From the NCBI GenBank assembly GCA_003486705.1, contig DNGE01000050.1, positions 1,645-7,014 of the forward strand: 5,370 nt of DNA, in the 5' to 3' direction. The notes under the pieces are model-generated. The model saw nothing but the letters and a program-made list of their open reading frames with translations. It was not told the DNA's origin and did not search any database. This document shows positions 1 through 5,370 of this stretch, in pieces; the stretch's first letter is position 1, and the number at the start of each line of letters is the position of its first letter. Both the position numbers and the translations under genes were made by a program. This stretch comes from Bacillota bacterium. Its GTDB lineage: Bacteria > Bacillota_I > Bacilli_A > MOL361 > Turicibacteraceae.

Positions 1-1573
1 ACGAATTGCGTTTAAGGTGAACGCAATAGCTATACCTACTGGAATATCAACAGAATTGAAAAATATCAGTATCACGAACGAAAAACTAAATATAGTATCT
101 CATATTAGTTATCAAAATAGTGTAGAAGCTTCTAATGACGCGATTGGTGTAAAGTTAATTGGTGATAATGGAATGCAATATGATTCTGAGATAAGTTCAT
201 ACGATAAATTAATCAAAGTAGCAAGTTTTGATATTTCGCAATTACCAAATCAAAACTATAAAGTTTATGCTAATGTAAATGGTATAGAGGAGCAAATTTG
301 GCTGTACGATAACAGAACATATGAAGCTTATCAATCAGGAAATATTAAAATGACAGTTCCAAGAAATAGCAGAATGATGCTTAATAAGGCTCAAGTTACA
401 GAAAATAATAATACAGTAGATGCACTAGCTATTCATGGTGAAAATTTCGGACTAGAAACTAAATTTGGAACTGCAGCAAGTATTGTTTTATTAAAGAATG
501 GAAAAACATTTGAGAGTAAGTCATTAGTTGCCAAAGATGGTATCAAAAAACTAAGCAATGCAAACAAAGGAATCGATTTGTCTAAACTCGAAGATGGAGT
601 GTATCAAATTGCAATTAAAGATACTTCGGGAACTTTGTATAATTTAAGAAGTGGACAAATAAAAAATAATAAATACACTGCGTATACAATAAGAAGAAAT
701 AATCAGTTGAAAGAGGTTCAAGTAAACGCAACTAAAGGGGTATATCCAACCATTACAGTAACAACGAAAGCAGCTAATAGTACAAGTGTTGCAGATGTGA
801 TGTTAGATCCTGGACATGGTGGTGATTACAATCCTGGTACTGCTGATTCGGGTGCATGTTCATCCTTTTCGGGAATATCTTGTGAAAATACAGAAATGTT
901 AAGTCTAATGAAGATGGTACGCCAAGGATTAGAAAGTCATGGGTTGAAAGTTGCTATGACAAGAGAAATTAATCATAGTGGTGGACAACTTCCTCTATAC
1001 GGAAAAAACAGTCGAACTGATAAAGTATATCAGTCGGGAGCAAAGGTAACGATTGCAAGCCATTATAATAGTGCTGGTACAAGTAACCGTGGAGCATTTG
1101 CGATGCATCCAATGCAAAATACAAATGATTTAGCTAACCGTATTATTCATAACCTTTCAACAATGGCAAATCAACCAAAAGATCTAAATCAGCACACTGC
1201 ATGTGATGTAACGAAAAAAACTGGTGATGGTACAAGTTATGGCTATGATAACAATGCACCTACGAGTGATTGTTATTACATGGTTCGAGAATATGGTGGA
1301 AATATTACAAACGGACATAACAAAGATGCAAATGGGAATTTATATCGTGAAAACTATTTGACACCAGAACCCGTACTTGTTGAGTATTTTAATGGGGCAA
1401 ACTCTTCTGATGCAAATAATTATAAGAATAATAAATCGAAATATGCTGATTCAGTTGTTAAAGCAATAGTTGAATATTTTGGTATGTCATATAAAAAAAC
1501 ATTGATAACAGAGCCATTTGAACCATATACGTTAGATACATATGATTATGAAATCGCAGATAATTTAAAATAG
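1..1573 (+). CDS. Secreted N-acetylmuramoyl-L-alanine amidase (Amidase_3), 5'-truncated by window edge
   Basis: Peptidoglycan hydrolase predicted to cut the bond between MurNAc and L-Ala of the stem peptide outside the cell. A GTG at 17 could be a start, but the frame stays open to the left edge, there is no ribosome binding site before the GTG and no signal peptide after it, so I treat the gene as 5'-partial. Residue numbers below count from that GTG. Residues 14-240 hold two tandem repeats of about 115 residues. The Amidase_3 domain spans roughly 259-487, with DPGHGG at 264-269 (zinc ligand H267), likely ligand E290 in CENTEM, ASHYNS with ligand H349, and PVLVEYF with probable catalytic E456. 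The family normally needs His, Glu, His and a late Glu, and all four are present. About 107 residues separate H349 and E456, longer than usual, suggesting an insert. All four cysteines (281, 289, 396, 419) lie in the catalytic domain. The tail is acidic, with no LPxTG sorting motif. A terminator follows at once. The amidase call is firm; the physiological role is unknown. Confidence 0.9.
   Translation, partial: RIAFKVNAIAIPTGISTELKNISITNEKLNIVSHISYQNSVEASNDAIGVKLIGDNGMQYDSEISSYDKLIKVASFDISQLPNQNYKVYANVNGIEEQIWLYDNRTYEAYQSGNIKMTVPRNSRMMLNKAQVTENNNTVDALAIHGENFGLETKFGTAASIVLLKNGKTFESKSLVAKDGIKKLSNANKGIDLSKLEDGVYQIAIKDTSGTLYNLRSGQIKNNKYTAYTIRRNNQLKEVQVNATKGVYPTITVTTKAANSTSVADVMLDPGHGGDYNPGTADSGACSSFSGISCENTEMLSLMKMVRQGLESHGLKVAMTREINHSGGQLPLYGKNSRTDKVYQSGAKVTIASHYNSAGTSNRGAFAMHPMQNTNDLANRIIHNLSTMANQPKDLNQHTACDVTKKTGDGTSYGYDNNAPTSDCYYMVREYGGNITNGHNKDANGNLYRENYLTPEPVLVEYFNGANSSDANNYKNNKSKYADSVVKAIVEYFGMSYKKTLITEPFEPYTLDTYDYEIADNLK
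56..391 (+). repeat. Protein repeat 1 of the amidase N-terminal region (about residues 14-125)
   Basis: This is the first of two diverged copies of a module of about 115 residues. The best anchor is FDISQLPNQNYKVYANVNG at 71-89, which matches IDLSKLEDGVYQIAIKDTSG at 186-205 in the second copy. A second anchor is AIGVKLIGDNG (42-52) against AASIVLLKNGK (153-163). The alternating hydrophobic pattern suggests a beta-sandwich module, perhaps for cell-wall binding; that is inference. I do not recognise the family. Boundaries are approximate. Confidence 0.5.
392..736 (+). repeat. Protein repeat 2 of the amidase N-terminal region (about residues 126-240)
   Basis: Second copy of the module, directly before the linker and catalytic domain. 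It shares with copy 1 the D-[IL]-S-x-L-x(3)-x-Y-x-[VI] core (187-198) and the alternating hydrophobic pattern, but nucleotide identity is too low to count as a DNA repeat. It ends with a charged stretch, RRNNQLKEVQVNA (226-238), followed by a Thr/Ser-rich linker (245-258) leading into DPGHGG. Boundaries are approximate. Confidence 0.5.
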
Positions 1574-1576
1574 TAG

Positions 1577-1615
1577 AGAAGCTGTTCGGTAAATGAGCAG
1601 CTTTTTCTTATTTTG
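1577..1615 (+). terminator. Rho-independent terminator after the amidase gene
   Basis: AAGCTGTTC (1579-1587) pairs with GAGCAGCTT (1595-1603) in a 9-bp stem with one G-T wobble and a 7-base loop (GGTAAAT). Bases 1577-1578 can add one A-T and one wobble pair. A T-rich tail follows (TTTCTTATTTT, 1604 onward). It starts only four bases after the stop codon and separates the amidase from the downstream operon. Confidence 0.85.
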
Positions 1616-1633
1616 TATAGAGTCGATAATAAT

Positions 1634-1662
1634 TTGGTGTTTTAATTGCTTTTTGTTATAAT
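1634..1662 (+). promoter_or_regulatory. Predicted sigma-A promoter with extended -10, driving the polysaccharide operon
   Basis: A perfect TATAAT lies at 1657-1662, preceded by TG at 1654-1655 (TGT-TATAAT), an extended -10 element. A weak -35 (TTGGTG, 1634-1639, three of six consensus bases) lies 17 bases upstream. Transcription would start near 1668-1670, giving a leader of about 30 bases. That is too short for a riboswitch or attenuator; the leader is A-rich and I see no operator-like dyad in it. Confidence 0.7.
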
Positions 1663-1698
1663 AAAGGGTAGTAAAAAAAATAAAAGAGGAGTAACTAA

Positions 1699-2664
1699 AT
1701 GATTTCGATAATTATTCCCGTTTATAATGTTGAAAAATATTTGAAACGATGTTTAGATAGTATTTTAAATCAAGAAGGTGATTATCCTTTTGAAGTAATC
1801 ATTGTTAATGATGGGAGTCCAGATAAATCTCAACAAATAATAGATGACTACGCTCGAAAATATCCAAAAGTAATTAAGGCATTTGTGAAAGAAAATGGAG
1901 GTTTATCTTCTGCGAGAAATTATGGAATAAAAAAAGCTGTTGGAGAGTATATTTTATTAGTCGATTCAGATGATTACATAGAACATAACTTAATTGATTT
2001 AGTTCTTTCAGAGATGAAGAAAAATCAATCTTTAATGGGCATATTTGATTACTATTTAACAAAACAAGATGGAACTAAAGCAAATAAGGAAATATACAAA
2101 GGCAATAATTATTATGTATTAGGAAAGCAGGCTGCATGGGCAAGAATTTATCACAAATCATTACTTGAAGAAAATTTATTTCCCGAAGGAATCAACTATG
2201 AAGATTTAGCATTAGTACCCTTTCTTATTGCAAAAGCAACAGGCAAGTTAACTTATATTAGGAAACCACTTTATAATTACATTATTGATAACACTGGTTC
2301 AATAATGAATACATACAATGAAAAAATATTTGATATTTATCCGGCTATGGAAAATTTAATTTCTTTATTTAAAGAAGCAGGGTTGTATGATTTACATAAG
2401 GAAGAAATCCATTACTTAGCACTAGAACACTTATGTGTTGGACACGGATACCGATTAATACGCTACCCTAAAAAAACGTGGCAAGATTTTATTGATATTA
2501 CTAATTTTATGCAAAGACACTTCGGGAACGAATGGCAAAAAAATAAGTATGTTGAACAAAAAATTCAAAGACAAAACATTTCATCTGCAATGGCATTAAT
2601 CGTTCCAACTTATTTAATTTTTTTAAAATTGATATTTTCAAATAAGAGAGGCAATAAGCGATGA
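1699..2664 (+). CDS. Family 2 glycosyltransferase (GT-A fold)
   Basis: This protein of 321 residues should transfer a sugar from a nucleotide-sugar donor to a lipid-linked acceptor on the cytoplasmic face of the membrane. The GT-A domain is clear: ISIIIPVYN at 2-10, VNDGS with D38 for nucleotide binding, GGLSSARNYGI at 67-77, and the DxD-type metal site DSDD at 89-92. WARIYHKSLL at 147-156 and NYEDL at 166-170 match the acceptor and catalytic-base region of many capsule and wall-polysaccharide transferases. A hydrophobic stretch near 298-314 followed by basic residues may anchor the C-terminus to the membrane. The start has AGAGGAG at 1685-1691, seven bases upstream. The stop overlaps the next start (ATGA), so the gene is probably coupled to the flippase. 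It is first in the operon. Donor, acceptor and linkage cannot be read from the sequence. It could add a side-chain sugar, a rhamnan sugar or a teichoic-acid-like unit. Confidence 0.88.
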   Translation: MISIIIPVYNVEKYLKRCLDSILNQEGDYPFEVIIVNDGSPDKSQQIIDDYARKYPKVIKAFVKENGGLSSARNYGIKKAVGEYILLVDSDDYIEHNLIDLVLSEMKKNQSLMGIFDYYLTKQDGTKANKEIYKGNNYYVLGKQAAWARIYHKSLLEENLFPEGINYEDLALVPFLIAKATGKLTYIRKPLYNYIIDNTGSIMNTYNEKIFDIYPAMENLISLFKEAGLYDLHKEEIHYLALEHLCVGHGYRLIRYPKKTWQDFIDITNFMQRHFGNEWQKNKYVEQKIQRQNISSAMALIVPTYLIFLKLIFSNKRGNKR

Positions 2665-4181
2665 AAAATGCAGCTTATGTCATGATATTTAATTTAATTG
2701 CGCAATTACTAGGTTTTGTATTGAATGTACTCATGGCACAAAATATAGGTGTTTCATTAGAGATGGATACTTTTAGATTAGCACAGTCGTACTCTTTTGC
2801 TGTTAGTGTACCAGTTTTTGCAGCTATTCAAGTAACATTTATTCCTATGTATATCAATATTTTTTCAAATTACGGCGAAAAAGAAGCAGATAAATTGTAT
2901 CACCAATTGAGTAGAGTTTTAATTTTTGTATTAGGAATGATTGGTCTAGTATTTTTAGGGTTTACATATATTAGCGGACAATTTTTATGGCCAGATAGTG
3001 AGAATGCCAAACAACTCTTCTTCTTCTTATCTGCAATCCTCTATGTTGGTCAAATTTGTTATACGTATTCAGTATTGAACATGGCATTCCTACAAGCAAA
3101 AGAAAAATTCTTTGTCCAATCTCTCTCTGTTGTTTTAACGAACTTAGTTCCAATTGCCTATTTTTTATTTTTCTACGGAAAAGCAACAAATGTAATAACA
3201 GTAATGATGTTATTGACACTAGGATATGCACTGCAGTGGTTGCTTGTGAGAACATACAGTCAGTATTTTGTAACGAAAAAAAATGAATATGGAGATTTGC
3301 AACTTAAAAATATTATCAAAGATCAAAAAGTACGAGAATTTGTAATTATAGCAATACCTGTTTTAATTAGTAATGTTGTTTTAAAATTAAGTGATTTAAC
3401 AGAACAAAATGCAGCAGTTTTAGTAGGAGTAGGTCAATTATCGATTTTAAGTTTTTCATATTTACTATATACTGCAATTCTTAGTTTATCCGTAACACCA
3501 TTTATAACTGTTATATATCCTAAACTAACAACTTTTATCAACGATAAAAACAAACTAGAAAAAGATCATTATTATAATATTATTTTCGTCATTTTGACAA
3601 TCTTATTACCAATAATGGTTGGCTTCTTGTTATTTGGACAAGAAGTTCTAAATGTATTGCTTGCTCCGAGATACAGTAACTCCGAAATTCAAATGACATA
3701 TATGTTAACAAGTTTATATCTCGTAAGCATTATCTTTTTTGGTATTAGGGAAGTTACGTATAGAGTGTGTTATACTAGTGGCTATCAAAAAATCGTAATG
3801 AAAAATACACTATTTGCAGCAACTGTGAGAATAGTGGGAATTTTAATTTTTGGACTTTTATTTCAACTTCCAGGGATTGTTTTAGCCTTAGCATTTTCGA
3901 TTATTATTTCTTTATTACGTTTAAGAACCGTTACTAAAAAAATAATCGTTGGAAAATTGAATTTTAAAAAAATAACAGGGTTTACAATAGAAGTACTTGT
4001 CTTAAATATTGTAGCTACAGGTGGTGGGCTGTTAGTAAAATTTATATTGATAGCAAATAATGTAAATACATTTTTAGCAGTTATTGTTTCTGGCATTGTA
4101 TTTGTAGCTATTTATGCTATTAGTATGTTATTATTCAGACCGAAAATTTATCAAAATATTTTATATTACATGTCAGTATAG
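2661..4181 (+). CDS. MurJ/MviN-like polysaccharide or lipid-linked sugar flippase (MOP superfamily)
   Basis: Polytopic membrane protein of 506 residues with about 13-14 hydrophobic segments, the usual size and layout of MVF/MurJ flippases. By eye, the first segments fall near residues 7-27, 42-65, 85-107, 118-140, 150-172 and 177-199, and the last near 384-420, 441-463 and 472-494. The N-terminus aligns with MurJ: LLGF at 16-19, IG...MDTF at 29-38 (like MurJ's TDAF), and FIP at 60-62. The Asp of that motif is kept (D36), but positions matching E. coli MurJ R18, R24 and R52 appear to be Q15, L21 and V49, recalling the E. coli sequence from memory. This argues against a housekeeping lipid II flippase and, with its neighbours, for transport of a polysaccharide intermediate; that is inference. 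The start overlaps the previous stop by four bases, with GAGAGG at 2646-2651. An automatic annotation may well name it murJ, or a Wzx-type oligosaccharide flippase. Confidence 0.82.
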   Translation: MKNAAYVMIFNLIAQLLGFVLNVLMAQNIGVSLEMDTFRLAQSYSFAVSVPVFAAIQVTFIPMYINIFSNYGEKEADKLYHQLSRVLIFVLGMIGLVFLGFTYISGQFLWPDSENAKQLFFFLSAILYVGQICYTYSVLNMAFLQAKEKFFVQSLSVVLTNLVPIAYFLFFYGKATNVITVMMLLTLGYALQWLLVRTYSQYFVTKKNEYGDLQLKNIIKDQKVREFVIIAIPVLISNVVLKLSDLTEQNAAVLVGVGQLSILSFSYLLYTAILSLSVTPFITVIYPKLTTFINDKNKLEKDHYYNIIFVILTILLPIMVGFLLFGQEVLNVLLAPRYSNSEIQMTYMLTSLYLVSIIFFGIREVTYRVCYTSGYQKIVMKNTLFAATVRIVGILIFGLLFQLPGIVLALAFSIIISLLRLRTVTKKIIVGKLNFKKITGFTIEVLVLNIVATGGGLLVKFILIANNVNTFLAVIVSGIVFVAIYAISMLLFRPKIYQNILYYMSV

Positions 4182-4192
4182 AGGAGAAAACA

Positions 4193-4891
4193 ATGAAAAC
4201 ATTATTGATTATTCCAGCATATAACGAAGAAGATTGTATCGTTGGATTACTAACAGAATTAAAACAGTATCCCCAATATGAAGTTATAGTCATTAATGAT
4301 TGTTCAGCAGATAAAACTGAGCAATTAGTAAGGGAACAAGGGATTCGCTGTATCAGTTTACCTATCAATCTCGGGTTAAGTGGAGCTGTTCAAACTGGAT
4401 TCCGCTATGCGGTTGAAAATGATTATGATGTCTGTGTCCAAATCGATGGTGATGGCCAACATATTCCTGAAGAAATCGCAAAACTAGTGACAGAAATTAC
4501 CAATGGAAAAGACATTGTGATTGGTTCACGGTTCTTACATAATAGTGATAAATATGAACAAACATTATTGCGTAAATTGGGTGCAAAACATATTAGTTTG
4601 ATGATACGGCTCTTTTCAGGGTTAAAATTAACCGATCCAACAAGTGGAATGCGTGCGTATTCAAAAGTAGTATTCACAGAATTGGCTAATGCTACGAATG
4701 AACGGCCTGAACCAGATACGATGATGTATTTTGCTAGACGTGGCTTTGCAATTCAAGAAGTTGAAGTTGAAATGAGAGAACGCCAAGGTGGGGAATCGTA
4801 TTTAACGCCGTTAAAAGCAATCCGCTATATGATTGAAAATACACTTTCATTTTTATATGTCTTTTTACGCACAAAGAAGGAGGATAAGTAA
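4193..4891 (+). CDS. DPM1-like family 2 glycosyltransferase, probable polyprenyl-phosphate sugar transferase (GacI-like)
   Basis: This protein of 232 residues is predicted to move a sugar from a nucleotide donor to a polyprenyl phosphate on the inner face of the membrane. The motifs are those of the dolichyl-phosphate mannose synthase-like subgroup: IIPAYNEE at 6-13, VINDCSAD at 33-40 (D36), INLGLSGAVQTGFRYA at 58-73, the metal site DGDGQH at 85-90, GSR at 111-113, TDPTSGMRAYS at 147-157 and ERQGGESYL at 196-204. Unlike GtrB-type enzymes it lacks two clear C-terminal membrane helices; only a short hydrophobic patch lies at 217-226. The next gene could supply the membrane anchor. AGAGGAG at 4180-4186 overlaps the flippase stop and sits six bases before the ATG. 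The stop overlaps the next ATG by one base. In group A Streptococcus the comparable pair GacI/GacJ makes undecaprenyl-phosphate GlcNAc; equating this pair with it is inference, and the sugar is unknown. Confidence 0.88.
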   Translation: MKTLLIIPAYNEEDCIVGLLTELKQYPQYEVIVINDCSADKTEQLVREQGIRCISLPINLGLSGAVQTGFRYAVENDYDVCVQIDGDGQHIPEEIAKLVTEITNGKDIVIGSRFLHNSDKYEQTLLRKLGAKHISLMIRLFSGLKLTDPTSGMRAYSKVVFTELANATNERPEPDTMMYFARRGFAIQEVEVEMRERQGGESYLTPLKAIRYMIENTLSFLYVFLRTKKEDK

Positions 4892-5259
4892 TGACAACGA
4901 TTTTACAAATTTTTCTTGCTGTTTTCTGTATTGTATTATTATACCTAATAGTTACGCAAATTAATAAGTCACGAGTGATCTTTAGTGACTTTAACTATTG
5001 GTTGATTTTTATCATTTTCTTATTATCGATGGCAATTTTCCCCGAACTCGCATATTGGCTTGCAGATCTATTAGGAGTCCAAACACCGGTTATCGGCATT
5101 TTCTTAATTGTGATTGGGCTACTAATCTTATTATCTTTAAGTTTAGCGCTGAGAATTTCTGTGTTGAATCGTCGTTTTATTCAGTTGACACAGAAAATTG
5201 CCATTGTTGAAGAAGAAACAAATAATAAAATCAAAAAAATTATGGAATCAAAGGAGTAG
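4891..5259 (+). CDS. Small DUF2304-type membrane protein, probable partner of the preceding glycosyltransferase
   Basis: This protein of 122 residues has three hydrophobic helices (about 3-22, 37-54 and 67-88) and a C-terminal amphipathic, charged segment (about 90-120) likely to form a coiled coil. Features I associate with DUF2304 are the FPELAYWLADLLGVQTP stretch (50-66) between helices 2 and 3 and the QKIAIVEEE stretch (101-109) near the end. Its ATG shares one base with the stop of the glycosyltransferase gene (TAATG), and GAAGGAGG at 4876-4883 lies seven bases upstream, so near-equal, coupled synthesis is likely. Small membrane proteins in this position, such as GacJ of group A Streptococcus, bind and stimulate the adjacent transferase. 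I infer the same here: a membrane anchor or activator that lacks catalytic residues. Family membership is from pattern memory, not a search. Confidence 0.8.
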   Translation: MTTILQIFLAVFCIVLLYLIVTQINKSRVIFSDFNYWLIFIIFLLSMAIFPELAYWLADLLGVQTPVIGIFLIVIGLLILLSLSLALRISVLNRRFIQLTQKIAIVEEETNNKIKKIMESKE

Positions 5260-5266
5260 ATTAAAG

Positions 5267-5370
5267 ATGAAAGGTATCGTATTAGCAGGAGGATCAGGAA
5301 CACGCCTGTATCCATTAACAATGGTCACAAGTAAACAATTATTACCAATTTATGACAAACCAATGATTTA
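5267..5370 (+). CDS. rmlA: Glucose-1-phosphate thymidylyltransferase, N-terminal part (3'-truncated by window edge)
   Basis: The first 34 codons of RmlA (RfbA), which joins glucose 1-phosphate and dTTP to give dTDP-glucose, the first step of dTDP-L-rhamnose synthesis in the cytoplasm. The visible part carries the nucleotidyltransferase signature GGSGTRLYPLT (residues 8-18) and then SKQLLPIYDKPMI (22-34). This pattern, with SKQLLP and YDKPMI, is typical of RmlA rather than of UTP-glucose pyrophosphorylases. AAGGAG at 5251-5256 is the end of the upstream coding sequence and lies ten bases before the ATG. The start is seven bases after the preceding stop, so it belongs to the same operon. The full protein is normally about 290 residues, so most of the gene and probably rmlC, rmlB and rmlD lie beyond the right edge. 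The frame is open to the edge. Confidence 0.93.
   Translation, partial: MKGIVLAGGSGTRLYPLTMVTSKQLLPIYDKPMI

Noticed and set aside
17..19. GTG as the true start of the amidase gene
   Set aside because: No ribosome binding site precedes it, no signal peptide follows, and the frame is open to the window edge with residues that look like the end of another repeat.
1663..1698. Possible riboswitch or attenuator in the operon leader
   Set aside because: The leader after the predicted transcription start is only about 30 A-rich bases, with no hairpin.
2971..3286. Open frames on both strands inside the flippase gene
   Set aside because: They lie wholly within a well-supported membrane protein gene, have no convincing ribosome binding sites and no recognisable domain; they are shadow frames.
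3594..3616. TTGACA at 3594 with AATAAT at 3611 as an internal promoter in the flippase gene
   Set aside because: The spacer is only 11 bases, too short for a sigma-A promoter, and such matches are expected by chance in AT-rich coding sequence.
4423..4677. Minus-strand open frame opposite the second glycosyltransferase
   Set aside because: It is antisense to a gene with complete family motifs and its translation shows no known pattern.
4998..5210. Alternative-frame open reading frame inside the DUF2304 gene
   Set aside because: No ribosome binding site, and the overlapping frame has helices, a coiled coil and a coupled start that explain the region.
5185..5213. TTGACA at 5185 as the -35 of an internal promoter for rmlA
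   Set aside because: At 17-18 base spacing the -10 position reads TGAAGA or GAAGAA, a poor match to TATAAT; the hexamer lies in coding sequence of the DUF2304 gene.

Overview
The window is AT-rich, with compact genes, strong AGGAGG-type ribosome binding sites and a consensus -10 box. Together with the gene content, this points to a low-GC Firmicute, most likely of the order Lactobacillales (Enterococcus, Vagococcus, Carnobacterium or Streptococcus-like). The genus is a guess. The locus looks like the front part of a cell-wall or surface rhamnose polysaccharide cluster.

Layout, all on the + strand. From the left edge to 1573 runs the 3' part of a gene for a secreted zinc N-acetylmuramoyl-L-alanine amidase (Amidase_3 type). 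Its catalytic domain is preceded by at least two tandem repeats of about 115 residues. A rho-independent terminator at 1577-1615 closes that unit. A new promoter (1634-1662, TATAAT with an extended -10 TG) then drives a tightly packed operon: a family 2 glycosyltransferase (1699-2664), a MurJ/MviN-like polytopic flippase (2661-4181), a second, DPM1-like family 2 glycosyltransferase (4193-4891), a small three-helix DUF2304-type membrane protein (4891-5259), and the first 34 codons of rmlA (5267 to the right edge). The junctions are a 4-base overlap, 11 bases, a 1-base overlap and 7 bases, so one transcript with translational coupling is likely.

How the genes may work together (inference). RmlA makes dTDP-glucose, the first step to dTDP-rhamnose, so rhamnose is probably in the polymer and the other rml genes should lie just past the right edge. 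The second glycosyltransferase and its DUF2304 partner resemble the GacI/GacJ pair of group A Streptococcus. They may charge a polyprenyl phosphate with a sugar that is flipped and added outside the membrane. The first glycosyltransferase probably adds a sugar in the cytoplasm, and the MurJ-like protein may flip a lipid-linked product. The upstream amidase acts on peptidoglycan, the usual anchor of such polymers, but it sits in a separate transcription unit.

No RNA genes, insertion sequences, CRISPR arrays or clear phage genes were seen. The only intergenic stretch of note is 1574-1698, which holds the terminator, the promoter and a short leader. No wholly new system is evident. The points most worth a second look are the paired cysteines and insert in the amidase, the loss of the MurJ cavity arginines in the flippase, and the coupled glycosyltransferase/DUF2304 pair.
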